Assembly: GCF_030272615.1 (NCBI RefSeq)
Contig: NC_081413.1
Coordinates: 101,578,239-101,642,238 of the forward strand
Direction: 5' to 3'
DNA: 64,000 nucleotides
Origin: Cryptomeria japonica
Lineage: Eukaryota > Streptophyta > Pinopsida > Cupressales > Cupressaceae
Part shown: one piece after another, positions 37,903-49,189 of the stretch
Layout of the letters: every line of letters begins with the position of its first letter
How positions within the stretch are numbered: the stretch's first letter is position 1
Notes under the pieces: model-generated
What the model saw: the letters and a program-made list of their open reading frames with translations, nothing else
Told to the model about the DNA's origin: nothing
Databases searched by the model: none
Program-made: the position numbers and the translations under genes

Positions 37903-40900
37903 TTATGTGTAGAACCTGCGAAGGTGCATGTTGTTGATAGGATCCTCCAAGGGTTCACCTTCTATAGTTGAGAGCTGATATGCTCCAGATCCATATACCG
38001 CTGTGATGATGTAAGGACCAAGCCAGTTTGGTTCGAACTTGCGCTTCTTATCTCTGTCTTGCTGATTCTTGGGGTTTTCTCTGAGGACTAAGTCACCTAC
38101 CTCAAATGTGCGAGGCTTGACCTTGTGATTGTAGCTGCGACTCATTCGTTGTTGGTAAGCCTTGAGATGATTAAAAGCAGTATGTCTTCGTTCCTCCAAC
38201 AGTTCTAGTTCTTGTAAGCGAGAGACCCTGTAATCTTCATCGTTGATTATGTTTTTCAAAGAGACCCGTAAAGAAGGTAACTTGACCTCAATAGGCAAGA
38301 TGGCTTCAGCGCCGTAGACAAGTGAGTAAGGTGTAGCTCCTGTAGGTGTGCGGACACTTGTACGGTAGGCCCAAAGTGCAGGATTGAGTTGGATATGCCA
38401 GTTACGGCCAGCGTCATCGACTGTCTTTTTAAGGATTTTGAGAATTGTTTTGTTAGACGCCTCAGCTTGGCCATTACCTTGGGGGTAATATGGTGTGGAG
38501 AAACGATGAGAGATATGGAAGCGGTCACAGAGTTCACGAACATCCTGATTTTTTAAGGGACGCCCGTTATCAGTAATAATGGAAGTAGGAATCCCGTATC
38601 GGCAAATGATGTAGTTCAGGATGAAGGTAGCAATTTGTTTCCCTGTAACTTGTGTGAGAGGCATGGCTTCAATCCACTTTGTGAAATACTCTGTGGCTGT
38701 GATAATAAATTTATGACCATTGGAAGAAGGAGGGTGAATCTTGCCTATGAGATCGAGTCCCCACTGACAAAAGGGCCAAGGAGATGCGAGTGGTTGTAGT
38801 TCTTGTGCTGGTGCATGTATGAGGTCTCCATGAATTTGACACTGCCTACACTTCTTGACAAACTGATATGAGTCTTTTTCCATAGTAGGCCAGTAATATC
38901 TAGTCCTGATGAGTTTCTTGGCCAAGGTAGGACCACTAGTATGCGGACCACATATCCCTTCATGCACTTCTCGTAACGCAATCTGAGCTTCGTCACTCTC
39001 TAAACATCTAAGAAGGGTGCCATCTAGACCTCGTCGGTATAGGATATCAGCTAGAATGACGTATTGAGAGGATTGGCGAATGAAAGTGCGGCGTTGGTTG
39101 TTCGATAGATCAGGAGGTAAGATATTGTCGCGAAGGTATGTGAATATGGAACCATATAACTGGGATTCAGGACCAACAACGCATATCATTTCAGTAGGAG
39201 TGATCTCGTATGAAGGAATCAACAGATTATCTACCAGGAACTCATAGCAGGTCTCATTTTGTGGTAGATCAATGAGCGAAGCAATCGTAGCCATGGCATC
39301 TGCAGCACGATTCTGTTCTCTTGGTATCTGCCCAAAATCTATCTTTGTGAAGTGCTGTTTCAAATCATCTACCAGTTGTTTGTAAGGCATTAGCTTTTCA
39401 TCTTTTGTTTGGTAATCATCAGTTGCTTGACGGATGACCAGTTGAGAATCCCCAAAAACGCGAAGTTCTTGGATCTTCCATTGAACTGCAATTCTTAATC
39501 CAGTTGTTAATGCCTCATATTCCGCTATATTGTTGGTGCAAGGAAATGATAAGCGGTATGACTTTGGTATAGAATCACCTTGGGGAGTTATAAAGAGAAT
39601 ACCCGCTCCTGCTCCATGCTGTGTGTATGAGCCATCAAAGTATAGTTGCCATGGCTTCACATGTGATATTGTTAAAATTGCTTCATCTGGAAATTCTGAC
39701 CGTAGAGGAACATCATCTATCATGGGAGCATCTGCCAATTGATCTGCAATTGCTTGTCCTTTTATTGCTTTTCTGTCTACGTACTCGATGTCAAATTCAC
39801 TCAGAATCATTACCCACTTGGCCAGCCGCCCAGTAAGTGTAGCTTTGTTGAGAAGATATTTTAGTGGATCAATTCTGACAATCAACTTAGTCTTGTGAGT
39901 GAGCATATAATGGCGTAATTTTAGTGAAGCAAAGACCATAGCGAGACAGGCACGCTCGATTGGTGTGTAATTTAGCTCATATTCCACCAGTGTGCGACTG
40001 ATATAGTATACTACTTTTTCCTTGCCGTCAGGTATTTGTTGTGCTAAGAGTGCCCCCAGTGCCGTTGGAGTAGCTGATATGTAGAGTAACAAAGGTTGAT
40101 CTGGAATTGGTGGCATCAAAACTGGTGGGTTCAAAAGATAGTCTTTGAGCGCCTGAAAAGCCTGTTGACAGTTCTCATCCCATTTGAACTTGATGTTTTT
40201 GTGTAGCAGGTGCTGGAAAGGATTACACTTATCTGCAAGTTGTGCTATGAATCTTCGTATGGATTGGAGTCTCCCTTGTAAAGATCGAAGTTGACTGATA
40301 TTCCTCGGTGACGGCATGTCCAAGATAGCCTTGACTTTTGCTGGATCGGCCTCGATTCCTCTTTTAGACACAATGAATCCTAGGAGCTTCCCTGAGGTTA
40401 CTCCAAAGACACATTTCTTTGGATTTAATCTTACTTTGTATTTTTCCAGCCGATCAAAGAAAATTGAAAGTATGTCCAAGTGTGTATCTCTGTCTATTGA
40501 TTTTCCCAAGAGATCATCAACATAATCTTCCACTGTTATGTGCATGAGATCATGAAAAATAGTGGTCATCGCTCTTTGATAAGTAGCGCCTGCATTTTTC
40601 AGCCCAAAAGGCATGACATTCCAACAGAAGGTTCCCCATGGACAAGTGAATGATGTTTTATGTTGATCTTCAGGCGCAACCCTGATTTGATTATATCTAG
40701 AAAATCCGTCCATTAAAGATAGCATTTCATGACCTGCTGTGAGATCAACGATCAAGTCAATGTTTGGTAATGGGAAGTCATCTTTCGGACAAGCTTTGTT
40801 GATGTCTCTGAAATCTGTACATATCCTTATGCTGCGATCTGGTTTACTGACAGGTATTAGATTGGATATCCATTCGGGATAATCAATTGGGCGTATGAAA

Positions 40901-41751
40901 CCGACATCCAATAATTTTTCCAGCTCTGCCTTGACTAGTAATGCCACTTGCGGGTGCATTTTCCTTAATTTTTGTTTTACTAGCTTTGCCCCCGGTTTGA
41001 CTGTCAAATGATGCATTACCAGATCCGGATCTAATCCAGGCATATCAGCGTATGACCATGCAAAGTTGATTTGTCGTTCCTTGAAGAAGCTTATGAATTT
41101 TGCCCTCTCAGACTCTGTCAAGGATTGAGCCAGGAATATGTTGTGTGGAACTTCTTCCGTACCAATGTTTGTCTTTATAGTCTCCTCTACCAACATGGAT
41201 GATTTTTCCTCATATGATGCTGGGAGAATGTCGAGCCTTCCATCTTCGGGTGCCTCAGAGAGGTTTTCGCCCTCAGATACGTCCTTTCTTTTTACTTTTT
41301 TGGAGTCAGATAGCGCCACAGTGTGGTTTTCGCCATAAGACCCTTGATTTGTTCTTATTTTCACATTTTTGCGACTAGAAGGCCCGACACCCTCACCAAA
41401 ATATGCCATGTTGTTGAGTTCTATGGTGTATCCTGCTTTGTGGTCTCCAGGGGGAAGATCATCTCGTATGCCAAGATAGTCGATAATAGCTTCGTCATTT
41501 TGAAATGTATCAAATTGTGCTGGTCCTTCATGATCCCAGTCAATGAGTTGGGGGTGAACAAGGGGAAGTTCTTTAGTGTTTTCAGAGTTTGCAGGGCGAA
41601 AAGTGAAGATGTGGTTATATTCAGGTATGTCAAGACAATCGTCGAGGTCATCGATGGCACTCTCCTCATCAGTTTCGATCGCGAGCGAATCCAAATTATC
41701 GTCACTAGTAGCGCCTTCAGGGACAGGTGTCCTCATCCTATGCGATTTCAA
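37903..41751 (-). pseudogene. Inner element RT, double RNase H and integrase block (1,282 aa open)
   Basis: RT has the active-site YVDD at 40513-40524 and the block DFRDINKACPKDDFPLP. In the first RNase H (about 39880-40110) the catalytic Asp motif is replaced by YISATPTA. The second RNase H (about 39290-39650) has FDGS, EYEAL and GDSQ, so it keeps the D-E-D set. Integrase has an HHCC zinc motif (about 38820-38960) and a D, D-35-E core (LDLIG, TDNGRP, GQAEASN) that is fully present. The C-terminus has a GPY-like YGSGAYQL and no chromodomain. The block is open throughout and the catalytic sites look functional, but it is separated from gag by stops. Confidence 0.93.
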
Positions 41752-41967
41752 CCTAGGACCTTGAAACGAAGACTGTGCGGGATCCTTATGGGTTGGTTCT
41801 TGACCAACTCTGAACTTTTTGTAAAATTCCTCCTCTTTTGTGGGTTCATCTAGTTCTCTGAATGTCTCGGTGAGCTCATAGTCACTGGAGGATTTGTCTG
41901 AACCCCATTCCCACTCATTAGAATCTGTGGAATAGTAGTCCTCTTGTTGAATTTCGACAACTTTGAT

Positions 41968-42996
41968 TCACAATGCCTCTTTTGTTCTTTTATTGTGTAT
42001 CTTGGAATTCAGAAAACCAAGTCCCTTTGAGCGTTCCCTTCTTGTAGTTAACTCAGGTTGTAAGGGCTCCATGACGCCTTCTTTGCGTAACCCGAGAGGG
42101 CTTTTTCCATCATACCCGAATCTTTGCAGAATTTTGAAGCCTTTGCCATATTTCTCGCAAGGTATATTGATCTGATCATTTGTGTCATCTTTAATGTCTT
42201 TATAGAGTATTTTGTATAAATCTTCCTCTTCCAGTTCGCCCCATCTTTGAAAGGTAGTAGGATCCCATTTGAGCGTCATGATGAATGTTTGCTTGTTAGG
42301 ATGTGGCCTTCCAAATTCTTTTGGAGAGCTCATGACTTGTCGTAAATACATGGTCTGATTTAAAGTGTATTCTCCCATGCCTTTGTCCTGAAATCTGCCT
42401 TTAAGTTCACCTTGTTTTGATGTCGAAGGTTTTAATGACTCAGGGTCAATGTAGGCCGAAGAAGGAACAGCTTCACGATTACTGGGAATGATGGTCTCAG
42501 TATGTGATCTCAAGTTATTGCAATATATGAACGGATTAGGATCGCCGTTAACTGTTACCTCGACTCCATTATGAGGAAACTTAATGCATTGGTGATATGT
42601 CGATGGGACTGCCCTCATTTCATGAATCCAAGGACGTCCTAGCAATATATTATAAGTGAGATCTAAATCCAGGACCTGACAAACCACATCCTTTGTAACT
42701 GGCCCAATTCTTAGAGGTAAGGTGACCGTGCCCTTGGATGAGCGTTCTTCATCATCATATGCCTTGATGGTAATTTGATTTTTTGAATTCACAGCTTTAT
42801 CGGAATATCTCAATTGTTTAATGGTGCTCAATGTACAAATTTTTAGACCAGCTCCTCCATCTATCAAGACTCGCTTTATTCGATGCTTGTGTATGAAGGC
42901 TTCAATATGTAATGGTGCATTATGTGGCTGACTTACGGAGGCGTCATCGGCTTTTGTGAATGTAAGGGAATGTGGAATGGAAAGATATCCCACCAT
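41968..42996 (-). pseudogene. Inner element protease and G-patch segment
   Basis: 342 aa. The retropepsin-like motif is RVLIDGGAGLKIC (nt about 42841-42885), the D-G-G form common in plant Tat and Athila elements. ILLGRPWIHEMRA follows. Near the C-terminus is a G-patch (YGKGFKILQRFGYDGKSPLG, then KGLGF). It ends at the TGA at 41968. In the same frame 72 further sense codons lead into the long pol block. Confidence 0.88.
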
Positions 42997-43005
42997 GGCT
43001 TGAAA

Positions 43006-45414
43006 CTAGTCCACGTTCAGATCGGTAGGAACGGCAGTATCTCTCAAGATTTTATCAAGAATAGCCTTATGAGCAGGGGATATGCGTAATAGTTCAAGGA
43101 TTGAAATGAGCGCGGGTGTCTTCCCTAACTGTTCTACAAGGTCATACTCAGGTTTAGTAGATGAAGAAGAGGTGTTTTTAGTGGAGGCACCTGGCAAAGT
43201 AATCTTACCTCGACGAGTTGTTACATGACATTCAGAGGTATGTTCGGAAGAAGATCCAACACCTCTTAGGACAATCTTGGGTCTCTGAGGAGGATTCTCA
43301 GGGTTTTTGTTCTTGATGGTAATAGTAGAGATATGATTGTCCATCAAGATATGATTGATAGTTGAATCATAATTGTAAGGTGCTCTAGTATAGTTGGCCT
43401 GATCATCTGTGACTTTGGCTTTTCCCTTGTCGTGCTTTGGGAATGGTTCCTTAAACATCTCATGTTCTTGATTGGAGGAATGTCCCTCAATCTCAATGTC
43501 ACCTCTATCAATGAGATCTTGTATGATGTTCTTCAGTCGATGACAATTTCCTGTCTTATGACCCTTGCTCTTATGAAATTCACAATACTCATCATCATTC
43601 CACCAATTTGGTTTAACCTTTGGTTCATATGGAGGAAAATCTGGAACTGTGATCACTTTGTTTGCCACAAGCTTTTTGAAGACTGATTCAAGTGGTTCTC
43701 CCAATGGAGTGTACTTCCTTCGTGATCTAGAAGTTGTTTGAGTATTCACTTGATTGCTTGTAGAACTTGATCCTGAAAAGATGAATTTGGGTCGCACCGT
43801 GTTGGCATCAACAACACCATCATTGACTGTGTTCTTGTTTTTATTCCAAAATCTTGGCTTGTCTTTTCCTTTAAAGTCATCTTTGTTTTCCTTGAATATT
43901 TTGATAACTCCTTGTTCAATTAAGACCTTTTCTGTCGCTAAGCCTTTTTCAATGACATCCTTGAAGGTGGACAAACAAGCTTTCCTTAGATCATAGCCAA
44001 TGTCTTTGTTAACATTTTGTGTGAACATCTCTACCATTTGTTTTTGTGGAATTTCACAAGAGCATCTGTTGGCTAGATTTCTCCATCTTTGTAAGAATGA
44101 TGCAAAAGATTCTCCCTCTTTTTGCTTGGCGTTGCACAAAGTAGTGACTGATATGTCTGTCTCTATATTGTAGGAGAAATGTTGAATAAATGCTTCTACT
44201 AGGTCACCCCATGACTTAATACCAGGTGGAAGTTGGGAGAACCATTCCATAGCTTGATCACCTAAGCTTTGTGGGAATAATCTCATCAAATATGTCTCTT
44301 ATGCTGCTACCTCAATGCAAGCTGTGAAAAATTGTCTTATGTGTGCCTTAGGATCCCCTTTTCCTCTATACTTATCAAATTTAGGCGTCACAAAGTGTGT
44401 AGGAAAAGGAGGCATTGGAATGCTCTTGTCAAATGGATAAGGACATATGTCTCTCATTGTGTATGTTGGCTTCGGTGTATTTATGTCCTCCATTTTCTTT
44501 TGTAAGTCCCTGATTTGTTGCTCCAAATTGCTCTTAGGTGGAGATCGACTTCTTGGACCATATCCTATGTTTGAGGTACCCATTAGAGGAGGTGCATGTT
44601 GCATATATGGATGATATTGATCATACACATGTTCATATGGAGGAGGTCTGTAATGATGCTGCGTATATGGACCACTTGGTATAGATTCATGTTGAGGAAC
44701 ACCATATCTATTTGGTGCATGTATACCATATTTGACAGGCATGTCATGTTTCATTGTGTTGCCCCCAAATTTGACATGAGGTTTCCTTGTGTCCAAATTT
44801 TGAGCATGCCTTTGAACATCCAATTGTTTTGGTTGATCCATAGCTTGAGCATATCTATCTGCATAAGACTTCCATAATGGTCTTCGAAGGTAAGTATCAT
44901 ATGTTTGAGCATGTGTATGTGGGACTTCTAGTTTTTGAAGCAAAGCTGATGGTGATTCAGGTACCATATGTGGTCCTCTATTTCCTCCACTATTAGGTCT
45001 CCTTTGATCCATGTTGGAGTGAGTTTGTTGCAAAGGTCGGTTTTCCATAAGTTGAGACATGTCAAAATCATGAGGTATCTTGGCTCCACTTTGTGCCATC
45101 ATGTGTAAGAAGTATTGTCTATCCCTCCTCATTATTTCTTCAACCAATCTATTGAAATGGGGATTCATAATGGATTCTTCTACATCTGCTGAATGTATTG
45201 AAAAGTTGTCCACATTGTCATTGTGTGTAGCATTGTTGTTTGTAGTGTCTGCATTTTCCACATTTGGAATGTTTCTATAAACATCCATGTCAGGCAATGT
45301 AGTGTGCTCAGGATTGAAAAATAAATCGTTATCATACTCATAAGAGCTCATGTTTGCGGATTCTTGAGCCTCTTTAGCTTTTCTCCTAGATTTTTGAAGA
45401 CGGGTTTCAACCAT
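43006..45414 (-). pseudogene. Inner element gag segment (two open blocks)
   Basis: Block 1 (44299-45414, 371 aa) has a charged N-terminus and Pro/Tyr/His-rich repeats, ending at TAA within the retrotransposon gag domain. Block 2 (43006-44289, 427 aa) completes the capsid region (FLQRWRNLANRC) and carries a knuckle, C-x2-H-x4-H-x4-C, followed by IIQDLIDRGDIE. The stop ending block 2 (TAG) lies where the outer element has a sense codon (Arg in NRFQ), so it is a mutation rather than a conserved gag/pol boundary. Confidence 0.88.
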
Positions 45415-46149
45415 GAACTAGGTATTTGACCAAGATGTGAGAGACTAGATGAAAAATGGAAAGAGTATGGAAGACCAAGAGTTGTATGGAGTGTAAATGA
45501 ATCTGAGGTGTACTTGTAATGTCCAAAGTGTAAGACCAAGTATGTATGTAGTAGAGTAGGTGTGACTTCCAAAGAGAGGATAGTTTCTCTTGATGAGGTA
45601 AGTTGACCTTGACTCTAAGTAAGACCAAATGAGACCCAAAGGTAAGAAACCTTGATGAGGGACCACTTAGCAAAGTGTAGTTGTATGTAGTGTGTTGACA
45701 AAGTATGATGAGGACAAGCAAGTGACCTTTTGACTCAAGTTTAGACAATTGTGAATGTAATGAGAGATGTAAAGCAATGATGGGCTGTGTGAGACCCAAA
45801 GACAGGTTGAATGCTAGATGAAACCTGAAGAAACAACCTAGGAAGCTCAAGTATTCCGAAACTGATTTCTTTTGTTTGCTGGACTGTAAAATTTTTCCAA
45901 TTTGTGAAGTTGTTGGTTGTGACCAAATCTGAATGTTTGACTATTTTTCGTGACAAGAGGACACAATGTTGTTGAGGACTCAATGTTTGCAAGTGTTTAG
46001 ACTTCAAAATGACTTCAAGAAAGTGTGTTGTTTGATGTAAAATTGTTTTGCATACACTTGAAAACACAAAAGACACAATGTTTTGTTGTTTGGTCTTGAA
46101 TGTTTTGAATGTTTAAAATAAGTCAAGCACAATTCTTATGGCTGGCCAA
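45415..46149 (-). other. Inner element leader adjoining gag
   Basis: It is non-coding in gag orientation, with an in-frame TAG two codons before the gag ATG. Short overlapping open stretches show no domain. CAAGTGT/GAGACCC-type words recur without a clear period. Confidence 0.5.
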
Positions 46150-46560
46150 GACAATAGTTGTTGATCCCACATGGGGTTTTACCCCCGAGGCTACGCTATT
46201 CAAAGCGGATACTTAGATGCTTGACCTCACTGGCTCCACCCTCGGCACTCACTTCTCGGGTCAGCCAAGCATCAGTCCCCATGAAAACTCCCCATGGCGA
46301 ACTTTGTATCTCTACTAAGAACCGTATGTGTGTGGGCCGCTACCAGAGGTCCGACCTCCTGCCCCAACAACTAGAAGGATTTGGGCTTCTAAAACAAAAA
46401 GGTGCTAGCAAGGGCGTCCGCTCGTGTGGCCATACATGTGGCACTTTCAGCTCTGTAAATACAGAAGGCTCCCAGCCGGTAGGGGTTACGCCCTACAAAT
46501 GATCAAATAAATTTGATCAAACGGGTTTATGGGGAGACATAGTGTCGGTATGAACTAATC
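46150..46560. other. GC-rich, probably structured block in the inner element leader
   Basis: About 400 bp near 50 percent GC lie inside an otherwise AT-rich leader. It contains CCCCATGAAAACTCCCCATG and several short self-complementary GC stretches. A 114-aa plus-strand ORF here has no domain and is probably chance. Position between primer site and gag suggests a packaging, dimerisation or ribosome-access element. That is inference. Confidence 0.5.
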
Positions 46561-46969
46561 AGCACACGTTATCTATAGTTTTCACCATGAATACATTTGA
46601 TTATAGTGGTTCGGAAGAGGTGGGTTTTCCTCGCTACCACTTGGGTCATTCTCTTCTCACTAGTAGTCTTAATGACCAAATGGGAAGACAGACCCTCTAA
46701 AGATTAAACAAAAAGAGCCTATTGCTCAAGACACAAAAGACAATGATTCAATTTTAGTGCACCAATTGAAGTGTTTGCTAGTCTATGAAAACAAGGCACA
46801 CAATAAAAATCTAAAAACCCTTGCCAAGGATCTGCAACAAAGATTTATTAGTAGTTTGGATTGTTTGAAATAATCACCCCTTCCTGCAAGCACACAAGTT
46901 AGGTAAATTTTAGATCCAAAAGACTTTGTGAAATAGGGGCCTTCAATAATGTGTTTTGTTGACCAATTC

Positions 46970-47900
46970 AAAGATCTGATTCATCATAAAAAAGGATCAC
47001 CTGTAAAATTTCAAGAGATTTCCAGAAATGTAAGAAAATCCAAAAAGTTTGCTAATTTGCTCCAAAAATTAATTTTTTATGAAAAATCATAAAAAATTCA
47101 TATAAAATGCAAAATCGATCCAAAAAATCTGAAATTTTTACTGGAGAGTCTTGATGGTCTTCCAAACTTGCACAAAACATTTTCTGCAACAAATCCAAGC
47201 AGTTTGTGAGATATGAGTAAAATAATGCAAAACCCTAATTTTCAAAGATCTGATTTTTGAGGAATGATTTTGCATAAAATTTAAAATAAAAAAGAACAGA
47301 TCCTGTGTATAATTCTGAGAGATTTCCAAAAATGTAAGGAAATCCGAAAAATTCGCTAATTTTCTCGCAAAATTAATTTTTTATGAAAAATTATAAAAAA
47401 TTCATACAAAATGAAAAATAGATCCAAAAAATCTGAAATTTTTACTGAATCTTTCTGATACGTTTCCTGACCTGCACAAAAAATTTTATATCAAAATTCA
47501 AAACGGTTTGTGAGATCTGATCAAAATAAGGAAAAACCCTAATTTTTAAAGATCCGATTTTTAGGGAAATATTTTGCATCAAAATTAAAATCACAAAGAA
47601 AAGATCCTATGTATAATTATGAGATATTTCCAAAAATATAAGAAAATCCAAAAAAATTTCTCATTTACTCTCAAAATTAGTTTTTTATGAAAAATCATAA
47701 AAAATTCATAGAAAATGAAAATGTGCTCCAAAAATTCTGAATTTTGGCTTGAGAGCTCCTGATACTTTTTTCAACCTGCAAAAAAAATTTGGTGCAAAAT
47801 TTCCTAGCCGTTTGTGAGATATGATCGAATCTCTCCAAGATCTTGATTTTGTGTTCAAAACCCTAGCTGCACAAGGTTATTCTCCAAATTGTTTTACAAA
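46970..47900. repeat. Three tandem copies of a unit of about 300 bp in the inner leader
   Basis: The marker AATTTTTTATGAAAAAT lies near 47070 and 47372, with a diverged copy near 47677, giving a period of about 302-305 bp. Other shared words are GATTTCCAAAAATGTAAG, TCTGAAATTTTTACTG and TTTGTGAGATATGA. The copies are diverged and AT-rich with no open frame. Confidence 0.85.
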
Positions 47901-47959
47901 ATAGCAATATAGGGTTAAGAAAATCTGCAAAAAAAACATAGATCTAAGAAAAATCCATG

Positions 47960-47979
47960 TCCCACGGGGCGTGCCAAAA
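47960..47979 (-). other. Primer-binding site of the inner element
   Basis: On the minus strand, directly after the 5' LTR end, the sequence reads TTTTGGCACGCCCCGTGGGA. The TGG start and position fit a tRNA primer site. I do not assign the tRNA. Confidence 0.7.
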
Positions 47980-48707
47980 TGTGTATGGTGAAAATGGATA
48001 ACAATAACAACAATATTGAAAGGCTAAATGAATCCAACCACTAAACCCTAGCCTAACAATCAACAAAGATCCACCATAACATATGAAGATTACCTAAGAA
48101 AATGCAAATCAAATGAAATCACAAAGATTATACCATCACATGTCCAATAGGGTTTTGATCTCCATTCTTCCTATCTCCATTGATCTTGCTTGATATATTT
48201 GCTCTCAGATTTTTATATGCACAAGAGCTCAACAAAGAACGGAATGTGGTTGCAAGTAGGATCGTAGTGTAGCCAAGTACTCCAAAATCAGTCATTAGTC
48301 ATTAGGGTTTGACAATGAAGGAAGCATCTCCTTAAATAGAAGACACAATAAGAAATGGAGGGTTAAGATTGAGAGGTGTAAAAAGAGAGGTCGGCTAGGA
48401 TTAGAGGGTAAGTAGAAGAAATACCAAAATAATGAAAGAGGATAAATAAATTAATTAAATAAATAAAGATTTATTTAATAAATAGAAGAAGTAGGATAAT
48501 TAAATAAATAAGAATATTTATTTAATTTAGGAAAAGGATAATTTAAATAAATAAATGTATTTATTTAAATAAGAAATAAGGCTAGAAGAGGATAAATGAA
48601 TTAATTAAATAAATAAAGATTTATTTAATTAATAGAAGAATTAGGCTTAGATAATTAAATAAATAAAATATTTATTTAATTAGACATGACAATTTTAGGT
48701 GTCTACA
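47980..48707 (-). mobile_element. 5' LTR of the inner Tat element (728 bp)
   Basis: On the plus strand it starts TGTGTATGGTG and ends GGTGTCTACA, and is nearly identical to the copy at 34059-34837. It holds the same five AT-rich palindromes (48454-48681) and lacks the 51-bp segment. AGTAT follows at 48708-48712. Confidence 0.95.
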
Positions 48708-48712
48708 AGTAT

Positions 48713-49094
48713 ATATGTTGGTTTCTTTTTCATGCTAGATCAATCTCATCTTCACACCATGCTCATGCTAACTTAATCTCACACTAATCTTCTCATTTTG
48801 GTAACATATCTAGTTTCATATCCATGGCATATCACTAAGATCATAGTTGCATACATTTAGATCTTAGAATCATATATCTCTCGTTCTTTAGGTTGTCATC
48901 CAAGAGACCAAGTGCTCTTCCAAGCTAAGAGCCACCTTGAATCTGAAAGATCCTTGGGGATATAGGACAATGGGACGTGCTTAGAGTTTTGTTTCATTTA
49001 CTTGTTTTATGATTTTGATCTCTAACATAATGTTTCATTGGTGTGTTTGAGTTATTTGTTTCTCATTTGTAGGTTCCACACTTTTCGAGCATAC
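48713..49094 (+). mobile_element. 5' LTR of the outer Tat element, part 2 (R-U5)
   Basis: It continues the outer LTR after the inner insertion. Removing the insertion and one AGTAT copy joins TTTTAGTAT to ATATGTTGG without a break. It ends GAGCATACA, followed by the primer site. No coding potential. Confidence 0.85.
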
Positions 49095-49116
49095 ATTTAT
49101 GGCGCCCACTGTGGGG
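49095..49116 (+). other. Primer-binding site of the outer element
   Basis: TTTATGGCGCCCACTGTGGG follows the LTR end ATACA. TGGCGCC-type sites are usual in plant Ty3/Gypsy elements. A second similar word, TGGGCGCCCTCTAGGGG, at about 52740 lies deep in the leader and is probably not the primer site. Confidence 0.75.
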
Positions 49117-49189
49117 CACTTTGTCCCTTCATTTCTAATCCTTTTATGAAGTTTTGCAACATTTTAAAAAATTTAAGGTCGGATTTGCA

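Larger units (their letters stand above)
37903..45414 (-). pseudogene. Inner Tat element gag-pol, one frame with three stop codons
   Basis: From the ATG at 45414 to the stop at 37903 the frame is continuous over about 2,504 codons, apart from TAA at 44299-44301, TAG at 43006-43008 and TGA at 41968-41970. Order: gag capsid region with a conserved LMRLFPQSLGDQAMEWF block, CHHC knuckle, protease (LIDGGAG), G-patch, RT, a first RNase H lacking its Asp, a second RNase H, integrase, and a GPY-like end. The upstream codon before ATG TTC is TAG, which supports this start. Each stop could arise from one C-to-T change. The protein would make virus-like particles and copy and insert the element if unbroken. 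As it stands only fragments can be made without readthrough. Confidence 0.93.
34059..48707 (-). mobile_element. Inner Ty3/Gypsy Tat-lineage LTR retrotransposon, nearly intact and recently inserted
   Basis: It is flanked by a perfect 5-bp target duplication, AGTAT, at 34054-34058 and 48708-48712. In element orientation the order is 5' LTR (47980-48707), primer site, leader, gag-pol (45414 down to 37903), a 3 kb 3' region, polypurine tract, and 3' LTR (34059-34837). The LTRs begin TGTAGACACC and end ATACA or ACACA. By eye they differ by about ten substitutions over roughly 728 aligned bp plus one 51-bp length difference, so insertion was recent relative to the outer element. The coding frame has three stops and no frameshift. 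Confidence 0.95.

Noticed and set aside
43006-43008. TAG between gag and protease as a programmed readthrough stop
   Set aside because: The outer element has a sense codon at the same place, the 3' context (TTT CAA) is not a known readthrough context, and two further random stops occur in the same frame.
46158-46502. 114-aa plus-strand ORF, or an rRNA-like fragment, in the inner leader
   Set aside because: No protein domain and no rRNA signature recognised. GC-rich leader sequence opens frames by chance.
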